From assembly GCA_050288085.1 (NCBI GenBank), contig JBNKDD010000049.1, forward strand, positions 1 to 25,944: a DNA stretch of 25,944 bases, written 5' to 3'. The stretch's first letter is position 1. The number at the start of each line of letters is the position of its first letter. This stretch comes from JBNKDD01 sp050288085. Lineage in GTDB: Bacteria; Chloroflexota; Anaerolineae; Aggregatilineales; UBA3940. A program made the position numbers and the translations under genes. The notes beneath the pieces were generated by a model. The model was not told the origin of the DNA, did no database searches, and saw nothing but the letters and a program-made list of their open reading frames with translations. Shown here one piece after another: positions 7,130-15,322 of the stretch.

Positions 7130-7621
7130 GTGCAATCACTCGTCATCAGGCAGGCGACCGAAGCTGACCTGGATGCCTGTTACCAGATTGAGATCAATAC
7201 ATTTCCCCCGGTTAAAGCCGCAGCAAAAGAGACAATCCATGCTCGGCTCAGACTGTTCCCGGAAGGATTCCTGCTCGCTCAGCTTGATGGAGAGCTGATC
7301 GGCATGATCAACTCCGGCCTGACGGACCAGGATGATTTTGTAGGTGAGGCGCTCAAGGCGATGGAAGAACACGACCCAGACGGGGCACATATCGTGATCT
7401 TTTCCCTGGGGGTGCTGCCGGATTACCAGCGCCGGGGATATGCCCGCCAGTTGATGAATGCCCTTCTCGACCGGGCACGAGAGATGGGCAAACACAAAGC
7501 CTTTCTAATTTGTAAGCAGGAATTGATCCCTTATTACGAGAGCCTGGGATTCGCCCACCTCAAACAATCGGCCTCCACTCATGGTGGGGGCGCGTGGCAT
7601 GAGATGGGCCTGAACCTGTAG
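7130..7621 (+). CDS. GNAT-family N-acetyltransferase
   Basis: This 163-aa acetyl-CoA-dependent transferase starts at GTG 7130, with AAAGGA about eight bases upstream. The frame is open further upstream, but that stretch contains the promoter and overlaps the start region of the divergent lipoprotein gene. VIRQATEADLDACYQIEINTF is the usual GNAT opening. IVIFSLGVLPDYQRRGYARQLMNALLDRA (88-116) contains motif A with the Q100-R-R-G-Y-A105 acetyl-CoA loop. PYYESLGF (134-141) is motif B with a likely general-acid tyrosine. FPPVKAAAKETIHARLRLFPEGFLLAQLDGELIGMI resembles the aralkylamine-acetyltransferase-like branch, so a small amine substrate is possible, but this is inference. The gene stands alone between its promoter and a strong terminator. 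Confidence 0.9.
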   Translation: MQSLVIRQATEADLDACYQIEINTFPPVKAAAKETIHARLRLFPEGFLLAQLDGELIGMINSGLTDQDDFVGEALKAMEEHDPDGAHIVIFSLGVLPDYQRRGYARQLMNALLDRAREMGKHKAFLICKQELIPYYESLGFAHLKQSASTHGGGAWHEMGLNL

Positions 7622-7652
7622 TAAGTTTTGTTCCCATCGCAGCTTAAACAAA

Positions 7653-7682
7653 AAACACCCCTCGTTTATGCGAGGGGTGTTT
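7653..7682. terminator. Bidirectional rho-independent terminator
   Basis: AAACACCCCTCG (7653-7664) pairs perfectly with CGAGGGGTGTTT (7671-7682) around a six-base loop. A-runs to the left and T-rich sequence to the right let it work on both strands, ending the GNAT gene and the convergent LysM gene. Confidence 0.85.
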
Positions 7683-7700
7683 GTATGTTCTGACGAATTA

Positions 7701-8633
7701 CTAGTATGTACGGGATGCTACTGTTCCCAGTGAGTTTCCATTTGCATCGAAGATTTCGACATCGATGCGGGTGACCTTGGTCTCGACGAAGGGAATGTCA
7801 TTGTATTTGCGTGGATGTACGAGATAAAGGGTCAGGGGTGCTGAACCGCTCTCGCCAGGCTTCAGGTCTTCGGGCTTAACTTGGTAAGCGTTGCCACAGT
7901 CAAACCAGCCACCATCCAGGGTGGTTTCCCAGTGGAACCAGATATTCTCGGCGCGGCTGAGTGGTTCATCACCCATCGCAAAGATGGTTTCACTGTAGAG
8001 GCAGCCTGCATAGGCCGGGAAGACAACACCGTTGTCAAGATAAACGGTTGCGTGCCACAGCGGCTCGGTGTGAACTTCAGGGTATGGATTATCGGCGTGG
8101 ACTGCACCGATCAGGGTTACCCAGTAGGGAGCATCATTGTCACCGGGTGGGGTGGCATAATAGCGACCACCGGCGACCGCTGGCTCAACGCTGTTGTTGG
8201 TGACGCTGATGTTCACGCTGGCAACACGCCCATCACCAGAATAAATCGGATTACCAATATCGACTGTTACCGAACCGGTGTTGTTGGTGGCAGCGGGGGC
8301 AGCCGTCGGGACCGGGGTTGCAGCCGGTTCGCTGGCCGGTGGGGCATCATCTGCCGCCGGGGCCGGAGCTGAATCGCCTGACTGGAAATCAGCCGGTGGG
8401 ATCAACAGGATTTGACCGGTGTTGATCAGGTTCGGGTTAGCCAGGTTGTTGTAGGCGATCAGGGCGTCAGCTTGCACGCTGCAAATGTACGCGATCTGAT
8501 AAACGGTCTGGCCAGGGCGCACTTCCCATTCGCCATCTGCACAATCTTCGGCTGTGTAATCGGCCATTACAATGCCAACCGGGATCAGAGCGGCCAACAG
8601 GATGAGCATTGCTAATACTACTTTACGCATCAT
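7701..8633 (-). CDS. Secreted LysM-domain protein with beta-sandwich C-terminus
   Basis: This 310-aa exported protein has a signal peptide at about 1-24 (VVLAMLILLAALIPVGIVMA). One LysM domain spans about 35-80 (EVRPGQTVYQIAYICSVQADALIAYNNL ... GQILLIPP) and should bind peptidoglycan or another N-acetylglucosamine polymer. A Pro/Ala/Thr linker (about 88-115) leads to a beta-rich domain of about 190 residues (VTVDIGNPIYSGDGRVASVNISVTNN...), with cysteines that could form disulfides. The C-terminal domain is not one I can name. GAGGAG lies six bases before the first of two adjacent ATG codons, so either could start. No anchor is present, so it is likely wall-bound or released. Confidence 0.85.
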   Translation of the reverse strand: MMRKVVLAMLILLAALIPVGIVMADYTAEDCADGEWEVRPGQTVYQIAYICSVQADALIAYNNLANPNLINTGQILLIPPADFQSGDSAPAPAADDAPPASEPAATPVPTAAPAATNNTGSVTVDIGNPIYSGDGRVASVNISVTNNSVEPAVAGGRYYATPPGDNDAPYWVTLIGAVHADNPYPEVHTEPLWHATVYLDNGVVFPAYAGCLYSETIFAMGDEPLSRAENIWFHWETTLDGGWFDCGNAYQVKPEDLKPGESGSAPLTLYLVHPRKYNDIPFVETKVTRIDVEIFDANGNSLGTVASRTY

Positions 8634-8977
8634 GAAAGTCTCCTCGCAAAAAAAATTCGTCCGCCGAGCGGGTCACCGCAAAAGGCAATTTGTATCAATA
8701 TGACCCATTAGAATCTATTTTAAGAATACACTTCTTTTTTTATCCAGACGGATCAGCCCGGTAGTTTACCCCAAACTACCGGACGCATGCCACAATTCGT
8801 TAGACAAAAAAGCCCTTTGTTATCTGGTGAGGCATTAGTGGAAGCCGCGAAGTTTATTTTGTGAGCATAAGTCTGAAAGCAGACTTTCATCTGGTATTAG
8901 TTTTTTATTTTTGCGACCTTTCTTTGACAGGCGCGTATAGACTTCTGACACATCAAGAGATTGAGAGGGACATGGGT
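8634..8977. promoter_or_regulatory. Divergent control region between the LysM gene and the ABC operon
   Basis: This 344-base gap carries the control signals of both flanking transcripts. It contains the 25-base palindrome at 8758-8782 (listed separately). TTGACA at 8924-8929 is a perfect -35 hexamer for the rightward operon, but the matching -10 box 17 bases on (GACACA) is poor. TATAGA at 8936-8941 could instead pair with TTGCGA at 8911-8916. The frame of the ATPase is open back to a GTG at 8861, but without a ribosome binding site and with an odd composition, so I treat that stretch as leader. Confidence 0.45.
8758..8782. promoter_or_regulatory. Perfect 25-bp inverted repeat (operator or RNA hairpin)
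   Basis: CCGGTAGTTT (8758-8767) and CCGGTAGTTT on the opposite strand (8773-8782) form a perfect ten-base inverted repeat around ACCCC. It lies midway between two divergent genes. No T-run follows on either side within a few bases, which argues against a simple terminator. An operator shared by both promoters, or a leader hairpin, fits better. Confidence 0.55.
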
Positions 8978-9769
8978 ATGTTTGGAATAAATGGAAATCA
9001 AAAGAACAATGGACACCGGACCGGCCATCTGATCGAGTTAAAGCAAGTGGTGAAGGTATATGAAACAGAGGCCGGTGACTTCCCTGCTCTGAAGGGAATC
9101 GATCTGACAATTGAACGCGGTGAGTTTATCTCCATAACCGGCAAATCCGGTGCGGGGAAATCCACCATGATTAACATGATCGCCGGGATCGACCGGGTAA
9201 CCTCCGGCGAGGTCTGGGTCGATGGGACGGCTGTCCACACCCTGAATGAAACCCAGATGGCGCTGTGGCGCGGTCGGAACCTGGGCGTGGTGATGCAGGG
9301 ATTTCAACTTCTGCCCACGCTGACCATCATCCAGAACGTGATCCTGCCGATGACGCTGGCCGGTCAATATTCCGTGCGTGAACGGCGTGACCGGGCCATG
9401 TACCTGCTCGAACAGGTTGACATTCCCGAACAGGCAGATAAGCGCCCGCAGATGCTCTCCGGTGGACAGCAGCAGCGGGCTGCCGTCGCCCGTGCCCTGG
9501 CAAACGATCCTCCGATCATCCTGGCCGACGAGCCGACCGGCAACCTTGACTCGCGCACCGCCTCGCAGGTGTTTGAGATGTTCGAGAAACTGGTTGATCT
9601 CGGCACATCGATGCTGATGGTCACCCATGATGAGGAATTGGCCCGGCGGGTGCATCGCAACCTGACCCTGGTCGATGGCGAGATCATTGATGAGAAGCGC
9701 TTGAACGTCCGCCCGACAGTCAGCCAGAGCCTACGCGCTAAGGGGCTGGTAGGAGCATATGCCTCATGA
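8978..9769 (+). CDS. ABC transporter ATPase (MacB/LolD-like)
   Basis: This is a 263-aa nucleotide-binding subunit from the ATG at 8978, which has AGAGGG nine bases upstream. An ATG six bases earlier (8972) is also possible but is only three bases from that site. Walker A GKSGAGKST is at 55-63, the Q-loop Gln at 107, signature LSGGQQQ at 160-166, Walker B IILADE at 180-185 with catalytic Glu185, and the switch His at 217 in VTHDEE. All are intact. The order 'VMQGFQLLPTLTIIQNVILPM' is typical of the MacB/LolD/FtsE group that drives FtsX-type permeases. It overlaps the next gene by ATGA, indicating translational coupling. It should power the two permeases downstream. Confidence 0.95.
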   Translation: MFGINGNQKNNGHRTGHLIELKQVVKVYETEAGDFPALKGIDLTIERGEFISITGKSGAGKSTMINMIAGIDRVTSGEVWVDGTAVHTLNETQMALWRGRNLGVVMQGFQLLPTLTIIQNVILPMTLAGQYSVRERRDRAMYLLEQVDIPEQADKRPQMLSGGQQQRAAVARALANDPPIILADEPTGNLDSRTASQVFEMFEKLVDLGTSMLMVTHDEELARRVHRNLTLVDGEIIDEKRLNVRPTVSQSLRAKGLVGAYAS

Positions 9770-12147
9770 TCGGCCCACAATGGCAAAAAGTAATCAATGA
9801 CTTATGGGATAACAAGGCCCGCACAATCTTAGTTGTGTTGGCGATAGCTGCCGGGGTGTTTGCATTTGGCGGCATCTTCATGTCGAAGGAAGTGATATTC
9901 GACGACATGAACGAACAGTACGCCGCAATTCACCCCTCCAGCATCGAAATGAGCGTATCCTCCTTCGATGAAGAATTGGTTCGTGCTGTCGCGGGCATGC
10001 GTGAAGTTGACCAGGCGATGGGCCGGGCGGCGATGTCGGTCAAAATCCTGACTGCCGACGGTCCGATCAATCTGATCCTGCGGGCCTACGGCGATTATGA
10101 GGATATGCCGCTCAACCAGATCACTCCGGAACAGGGGACTTACCCGCCCAGCCACCGTGAAATTATCCTGGAGCGGGCCAGCCTCGATCTAAGTGGGGCA
10201 CAGATCGGTGATACGGTCACCATCGAATTGCAGGATGGACAGGAACGTGATCTGGTTCTGGCCGGAACCGTCCATGATCTGAATGCTTTCCCGGCCACCA
10301 TGTGGCCTGAGATGACCGGCTATGTGACCCTCGATACCCTGAAGTGGTTGGGCCACTCCGGGCAATATGGAACTCTGTTTATGAGCGCTGGGCCGGAAGT
10401 TACCACCCGTGCTGAAACTGAAGAGATCGCCAATGTCGTCAAGGAGCGGGTCGAACGGTATGGCTATTATGTCGGCTCGATTGATGCCGACCGCCCCGGC
10501 GAGCACTGGGCAGAGGAGACAACTAAGGGCGTGATCTTGATCCTGGGGGTGTTGGGAAGCTTTACGCTCGTTTTGAGTGCTTTCCTGGTGATCAATACGA
10601 TTACAGCCCTGTTGGCCCAGCATCAACGTCAGATTGGCATGCTGAAGATGGTCGGCGCAACCGGGCCAACGGTGATCGGACTCTATATGGCGACGGTCGC
10701 TGCCTTCGGAATCCTGGCGCTGGTGGTCGCTCTCCCGACGGGGATGGCCCTGGGCTGGGTGACGACTGCCTCAGTAATGAACTTCTTGAATTTAAACATC
10801 CTGAACTTCCAAATGTCGTTCAAAGTCGTGCTGATGATGACACTCGCTGCGCTGTTCGCCCCGATGATCGCCGGATTGGTCCCGGTGCTGGGCGGCGCAC
10901 GGGTATCGGTGCGTGAGGCGTTGAGCGATTATGGTATCAGCAGCAAAGCCAAACAGGGCTGGTTTGATCGCTTCCTGGCCGATTTGCGCGGCCTGCCCCG
11001 TCCCCTGATGCTCTCGCTGCGCAACACCTTCCGCCGCAAGGCGCGGTTGGCCTTGACGCTCGGTACGCTGACCTTAGCCGGTGCGATGTTTATCTCGGTC
11101 CTGAGTGTTCGTCAGGCGATGTTCGATGAACTGGATCGCGCCCTGGAGCTGTGGGGCTATGACGTAGAGTTGAATCTGAACAGCGATTACCCAATCCGCA
11201 GTATTCAACGGGAAGCGGCACGGGTAGACAATGTGGTCAGTCTTGAAGGATCAACTATTAGCCCGGCTTATCATGTACGAGAAGATAGGAGTGAAGGTGC
11301 TACTATCTATGTCTTTGGCGTTGCACCTGACTCACCCTTTGTTAATGGCCGTCCTTTAATAGAAGCGGGACGGTGGCTTGAACCCGGTGATCAGAATGCA
11401 ATTGTGGTGTCGGGGGATATTGCCAAGAACAATCCTGAGATTGAAGTAGGCAAGGAGATCACCCTCAAGATCGGTGAGATCAAGCGAAAGTGGCTGGTGG
11501 TCGGTGTCGTTAACACACTCGGCAATGAGATCGCCTACGTGGATTTTGATTATCTCTCGCGGCTGAAAGGTGCGCCTGGTCAGGCTGACCGGGTCTGGAT
11601 TGAGACAACTCAACATGATGCCGCTACCCAGGATGTAGTTGCGGAAACCCTTGAGGAGCGGTTGAAGCGGGCCGGGATCGGTGTTGGTTACACTGAAACC
11701 GGGCAGACCATCATCGAATCCAATACATCACAGTTTAACTTCATCGTTGCGTTCTTGTTGGGTGCAGCGGTGATCCTGGCTGGGGTCGGTGGATTGGGCC
11801 TGGCCGGAACGATGAGCCTGAACGTGTTAGAGCGCACCCGTGAGATCGGAGTGATGCGGTCGGTGGGCGCGGCAAATGCCTCCATCCGGGGGATCGTCCT
11901 GGCCGAAGGAGTGGTGATCGGGTTGATCAGTTGGGTGATCGGTACCGCCGTCAGTGTGCCGATTTGTTACCTGTTCGGCAGAGCGCTGGGTGCTGCGATC
12001 TTCGGCTTCCCACTGAAGTTCACCTTCTCGCCGATGGCGGTGGGCTTATGGCTGCCGGTCGTGCTGTTAATCTCGGTCGTATCCAGTATGCTGCCTGCCC
12101 GCCGAGCAGTTCGGATCAGCGTCCGCGAAGCGCTGGCCTACGAGTAG
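9766..12147 (+). CDS. FtsX-type ABC permease, copy 1
   Basis: This 793-aa membrane protein has two FtsX cores. The first has a helix at 20-38, a large extracytoplasmic MacB-like domain (about 40-250), then helices at about 255-283, 303-330 and 352-378, followed by REALSDYG. The second starts with a helix at about 428-446, another external domain (about 450-655), and three helices to the C-terminus ending ARRAVRISVREALAYE. Eight helices and two external domains match LolC/LolE-related exporters, doubled in one chain. The ATG overlaps the ATPase stop. It is the same length as the next gene and clearly paralogous. No HlyD-type adaptor is nearby. Likely cargo is a lipid, lipoprotein or hydrophobic peptide, but this is not visible from sequence. 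Confidence 0.93.
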   Translation: MIGPQWQKVINDLWDNKARTILVVLAIAAGVFAFGGIFMSKEVIFDDMNEQYAAIHPSSIEMSVSSFDEELVRAVAGMREVDQAMGRAAMSVKILTADGPINLILRAYGDYEDMPLNQITPEQGTYPPSHREIILERASLDLSGAQIGDTVTIELQDGQERDLVLAGTVHDLNAFPATMWPEMTGYVTLDTLKWLGHSGQYGTLFMSAGPEVTTRAETEEIANVVKERVERYGYYVGSIDADRPGEHWAEETTKGVILILGVLGSFTLVLSAFLVINTITALLAQHQRQIGMLKMVGATGPTVIGLYMATVAAFGILALVVALPTGMALGWVTTASVMNFLNLNILNFQMSFKVVLMMTLAALFAPMIAGLVPVLGGARVSVREALSDYGISSKAKQGWFDRFLADLRGLPRPLMLSLRNTFRRKARLALTLGTLTLAGAMFISVLSVRQAMFDELDRALELWGYDVELNLNSDYPIRSIQREAARVDNVVSLEGSTISPAYHVREDRSEGATIYVFGVAPDSPFVNGRPLIEAGRWLEPGDQNAIVVSGDIAKNNPEIEVGKEITLKIGEIKRKWLVVGVVNTLGNEIAYVDFDYLSRLKGAPGQADRVWIETTQHDAATQDVVAETLEERLKRAGIGVGYTETGQTIIESNTSQFNFIVAFLLGAAVILAGVGGLGLAGTMSLNVLERTREIGVMRSVGAANASIRGIVLAEGVVIGLISWVIGTAVSVPICYLFGRALGAAIFGFPLKFTFSPMAVGLWLPVVLLISVVSSMLPARRAVRISVREALAYE

Positions 12148-12188
12148 TCTGGCGTCTTGAAGTCCGATCTGCTTTGCCAATTCGTTTT

Positions 12189-12230
12189 AAAGTCCCCTCT
12201 CCATGAGGGAGAGGGGATTTAGGGGTGAGG
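12189..12230. repeat. Palindromic repeat element between the permease genes
   Basis: CCCCTCTCC (12194-12202) pairs with GGAGAGGGG (12208-12216) around ATGAG, followed by ATTTAGGGGTGAGG. This CCCCTCTCC/GGAGAGGGG plus GGGGTGAGG layout is, as I remember, a widespread interspersed repeat in bacterial genomes. The left 16 bases (12189-12204) are identical to 25850-25865 in this window. Here it sits in the 115-base gap between the two permease genes and could act as an RNA stability or attenuation hairpin. The frame of the downstream permease is open into it, but the codons there look repeat-derived, not protein-like. Confidence 0.65.
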
Positions 12231-12262
12231 GCCATATAAGGAACGTAGGGGGTACAGGCGTC

Positions 12263-14644
12263 ATGATCGGCCCACAATGGCAAAAAGTCATCAATGACTT
12301 ATGGGATAACAAAGCCCGCACGATCCTGGTCGTGCTGGCGATTGCGACCGGGGTGTTTGCGTTTGGCGGCATCTTCATGTCAAAAGAGCTGATCCTCGCC
12401 GATATGAGCGCCCAGTACGTGGAGACCAACCCGGCCAGCATTGAGATGAGCGTTTCCCCCTTTGATGAAGAATTAGTTCACGCTGTCGAAGGGTTGCGTG
12501 ATATCGATCAGGCGATGGGTCAGGCCGGGATGTCGGTTAAGTTGCTGACTCCCGATGGTCCGGTCAATCTCTATATGCGGGCCTATCACGATTATGACGA
12601 TCTGGCGCTCAACCGGCTCACCCCGGAGCAGGGGATTTACCCGCCCGGTCGCCGTGAACTTTTGTTGGAGCGAACCAGCCTCGATCTGGGCGAGGCACAG
12701 ATCGGTGATACCGTCACCATCGAAATGCAGGATGGACAGCAGCGAGATTTAATCCTGGCCGGAACCGTCCACGATCTGAATACGCTCCCCGCCACCATGT
12801 GGCCTGAAATGTCCGGCTATGTGACCCTCGATACGCTGGAATGGCTGGGGGAATCCGGGCAATATGGACGTTTGCTCATGTCTGCTGGCCCGGAAGTCAC
12901 CACCCGTGAGCAGGCCGAGGAGATCGCCAAAGATGTCAAGGAGCGGATCGAACACTACGGTTATCAGGTCAGGTCGGTCGATGCCAGAAAACCCGGTGAG
13001 CACTTCTCAGAGGAAATCATGCGCGGGGTGATCGTGGTGCTGGGAGTGCTGGGAGCCTTTACCCTGGTGTTGAGCGCGTTCCTGGTCGTCAACACCACCA
13101 CCGCGTTGCTGGCCCAGCACCAACGCCAGATCGGAACTTTGAAGCTGGTCGGCGCGACCGGGCCAAAGGTGACCGGCCTGTATATGACGACCGTAGCTGC
13201 TTTTGGGGTTCTGTCGCTGCTGGTCGCCCTGCCGATGGGGATGGCCCTGGGTTATGTAACAACCGCCTCGATGTTGAGCTTTGTCAACCTGGACGTTCTG
13301 AATTTCCGAATATCGTTTAACGTGTTGCTGCTGATGGTTGCCGCTGCGTTATTTGCCCCGATGATCGCCGGGCTGGTTCCCGTCGTGAGTGGTGTCCGGG
13401 TGACGGTGCGTGAGGCGTTGACCGATTACGGCATCAGCAGCAAAACCAGTCAGGGTTGGTTTGACCATTTCCTGGCGAATTTACGCGGCCTGCCGCGCCC
13501 GTTGATGCTCTCGTTCAGGAACACCTTCCGGCGGAAAGCCCGGCTGATCCTGACACTCGGTACACTGTCATTAGCTGGGGCGATGTTCATTGCTGTCTTG
13601 AGTGCTCGGCAGGCAATGTTTGAACTGCTGGATCGTGCCGTTGATCTCTGGGGCTATGATGTGCAGCTCAACCTGGACCACAATTATCCGATCAGCAGCC
13701 TGGAGCGGGAAGCCATGCGGGTAGATGGCGTGACCGGCCTCGAAGGGACGACGGTCAGCACCGCTTACCTGGTGGGTGAAGATGACAGCGGCGGTGTAAC
13801 CATTTACATCTCCGGCATTAAACCGGGTACGCCCTTTGTGGATGGCAGCCGGTTGATAGTAGAAGGCCGCTGGCTGGAACCCGGCGATCAGAACGAGATG
13901 GTGGTGTCAGGTTCGATTGCCCAGGACAACCCTGATATTCAGGTGGGTCAGGAGATCACCCTCAAGCTCGGTGAGCTTAAGCGTAAATGGTTGGTGGTCG
14001 GTATCGTCAACACCCTGGGTGATGAGGTAGCCTACGTAGATTTTGATTACCTGTCGAGGGTAAATGGTACACCGGGGCAGGCCGACCGGGTCTGGATCGA
14101 GACGGAACATCACGATCCCGCTGCGCAGGATCAGGCAGCGGAAACACTCGAAGAGCGGTTCAAACGGGCCGGGATGGGTGTGGGTTACACCGAAACCGGG
14201 CACACACTCGTTGAATCAAGCACCATGCGTTTTAATTTCCTGGTGGTATTTTTGCTGGGGGCCGCCATTATCCTGGCTTTTGTCGGTGGCCTGGGTTTGG
14301 CCGGAACCATGAGCCTGAACGTATTGGAACGCACCCGCGAAATCGGCGTGATGCGCTCGGTGGGAGCCGCCAATTCTGCTATCCGGCGGATTGTCCTGGC
14401 CGAGGGGATGGTGATCGGCTTTATCAGTTGGGTGATCGGTACGGCTCTTAGTGCGCCGATCAGCTACCTGCTCAGTTGGTCGCTGGGTATTGCTATCTTC
14501 GGCTACTCAATGGGCTTTACCTTCTCGCTCCCAGCAGTAGGCTTATGGCTGCCGGTAGTCTTGTTTATCGCGGCAATATCGAGTATGCTGCCCGCCCGCC
14601 GAGCCGTTCGGATCAGCGTCCGCGAAGCTCTGGCCTACGAATAG
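12263..14644 (+). CDS. FtsX-type ABC permease, copy 2 (tandem paralogue)
   Basis: This is a second 793-aa double-FtsX permease. From the ATG at 12263 it matches copy 1 in length and topology: helix at 20-38, MacB-like external domain, helices at about 255-378, second core from about 428, and the same ending ARRAVRISVREALAYE. The first 50 coding bases and the last 50 are nearly identical to copy 1, while the external domains differ more, for example around 45-60 and 480-520. This fits tandem duplication followed by divergence of the substrate-facing parts. The ATG is preceded by GTAGGGGGTACAGG, a loose binding site. An upstream ATG at 12203 lies in the repeat element and would add 20 unconserved residues, so I reject it. 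A good terminator follows at 14659-14690. Confidence 0.93.
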   Translation: MIGPQWQKVINDLWDNKARTILVVLAIATGVFAFGGIFMSKELILADMSAQYVETNPASIEMSVSPFDEELVHAVEGLRDIDQAMGQAGMSVKLLTPDGPVNLYMRAYHDYDDLALNRLTPEQGIYPPGRRELLLERTSLDLGEAQIGDTVTIEMQDGQQRDLILAGTVHDLNTLPATMWPEMSGYVTLDTLEWLGESGQYGRLLMSAGPEVTTREQAEEIAKDVKERIEHYGYQVRSVDARKPGEHFSEEIMRGVIVVLGVLGAFTLVLSAFLVVNTTTALLAQHQRQIGTLKLVGATGPKVTGLYMTTVAAFGVLSLLVALPMGMALGYVTTASMLSFVNLDVLNFRISFNVLLLMVAAALFAPMIAGLVPVVSGVRVTVREALTDYGISSKTSQGWFDHFLANLRGLPRPLMLSFRNTFRRKARLILTLGTLSLAGAMFIAVLSARQAMFELLDRAVDLWGYDVQLNLDHNYPISSLEREAMRVDGVTGLEGTTVSTAYLVGEDDSGGVTIYISGIKPGTPFVDGSRLIVEGRWLEPGDQNEMVVSGSIAQDNPDIQVGQEITLKLGELKRKWLVVGIVNTLGDEVAYVDFDYLSRVNGTPGQADRVWIETEHHDPAAQDQAAETLEERFKRAGMGVGYTETGHTLVESSTMRFNFLVVFLLGAAIILAFVGGLGLAGTMSLNVLERTREIGVMRSVGAANSAIRRIVLAEGMVIGFISWVIGTALSAPISYLLSWSLGIAIFGYSMGFTFSLPAVGLWLPVVLFIAAISSMLPARRAVRISVREALAYE

Positions 14645-14658
14645 TTTGGATAACAGAC

Positions 14659-14690
14659 CTCATCCTTTGCTCCGAGGGTGAGTTTTTTTT
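14659..14690 (+). terminator. Rho-independent terminator of the ABC operon
   Basis: CTCATCC (14659-14665) pairs with GGGTGAG (14676-14682) with one T-G wobble and a ten-base loop, followed directly by eight T residues (14683-14690). It closes the ATPase-permease-permease unit. Confidence 0.8.
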
Positions 14691-14761
14691 GTTAGCAGCC
14701 AACTCTTGCAGCGAATTCATAACAAATATTTGCAAAACAATTTGAATTGCGATAATTTAAT

Positions 14762-14776
14762 ATTGAATGATTTGAT
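14762..14776. promoter_or_regulatory. Candidate MarR operator upstream of marR-like gene
   Basis: ATTGAATGATTTGAT lies in an AT-rich leader 12 bases before the GTG start of the MarR gene. It matches 11 of 15 positions of ATTAAATCATTTAAC found upstream of the YceI gene (15271-15285). The shared AAT-n-ATTT core suggests a site bound by this MarR protein. The nearby TTGCAA (14730-14735) and GATAAT (14751-14756) may be the promoter, although the spacing of 15 is short. Confidence 0.4.
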
Positions 14777-14788
14777 GTGGAGTAAATT

Positions 14789-15244
14789 GTGGATACTCAC
14801 TACAAAGGCACAGAGGAAGAGATCAAGTCTCTTGACTGCTATACTCGGTTCACACGGGCGGCGGATACCCTGCCCAGCCGTGTATACCAGCAGTCGCTTG
14901 CCCCACATGGCCTGACCCTGTCCCAGTTTGGAACGCTGGAAATCCTCTATCACCGGGGGCCGATGTGCCCCGGCGAGATCGGACAAAGGCTGCTCAAAAC
15001 CGGTGGCAACATGACCATGGTGATCGACAACCTCGAAAAAGGGGGACTTGTCCGCCGTGAGCGAGACTCGGAAGACCGGCGTCAAATCTTCATTTCGCTA
15101 ACCGAAACGGGTGAAGCCTTGATCAGCCGGATTCTCCCTGAATATGCCGCTGCCGTTGCCGAAGAACTGAGCATCCTCACCCAGGAAGAGCAGGAAGAAC
15201 TGGGTCGTCTATGCCGGTTGTTGGAACGCCAGAGTGATGACTGA
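14789..15244 (+). CDS. MarR-family transcriptional regulator
   Basis: This 151-aa winged-helix protein starts at GTG, with GGAG six bases upstream. TRAADTLPSRVYQQSLAPHGLTLSQFGTLEILYHRGPMCPGEIGQRLLKTGGNMTMVIDNLEKGGLVRRERDSEDRRQIFISLTETG is the complete MarR domain, with the recognition helix about 72-85 and the wing at 90-105. The conserved wing Asp93 and Arg97 are present. Cys17 and Cys60 could sense oxidants or electrophiles, as in OhrR-type members, but Cys60 lies in the DNA-binding half, so this is only a possibility. It is followed 78 bases later by a YceI gene with a related palindromic motif in its leader, so it probably controls that gene and itself. Confidence 0.92.
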   Translation: MDTHYKGTEEEIKSLDCYTRFTRAADTLPSRVYQQSLAPHGLTLSQFGTLEILYHRGPMCPGEIGQRLLKTGGNMTMVIDNLEKGGLVRRERDSEDRRQIFISLTETGEALISRILPEYAAAVAEELSILTQEEQEELGRLCRLLERQSDD

Positions 15245-15270
15245 ATCTCTTTTTTATTCAATCTTTCAAC

Positions 15271-15285
15271 ATTAAATCATTTAAC
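15271..15285. promoter_or_regulatory. Candidate MarR operator upstream of the YceI gene
   Basis: TTAAAT-C-ATTTAA at 15272-15284 is a perfect inverted repeat with one central base, 38 bases before the ATG. Its similarity to 14762-14776 links it to the MarR protein encoded just upstream. Palindromes of this kind are common operators for dimeric MarR proteins. Confidence 0.45.
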
Positions 15286-15322
15286 ACGTAATGATAAATG
15301 AGTCATTAAGGAGAATAAAATC

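Noticed and set aside
8861..8977. A longer N-terminus for the ABC ATPase starting at GTG 8861
   Set aside because: No ribosome binding site precedes it, the added residues (hydrophobic, Cys-containing) are not seen in ABC ATPases, and a -35-like box lies inside.
12203..12262. A 20-residue N-terminal extension of permease copy 2
   Set aside because: It is the translation of the palindromic repeat; copy 1 starts at the equivalent of 12263, and the near-identity of the two copies begins there.
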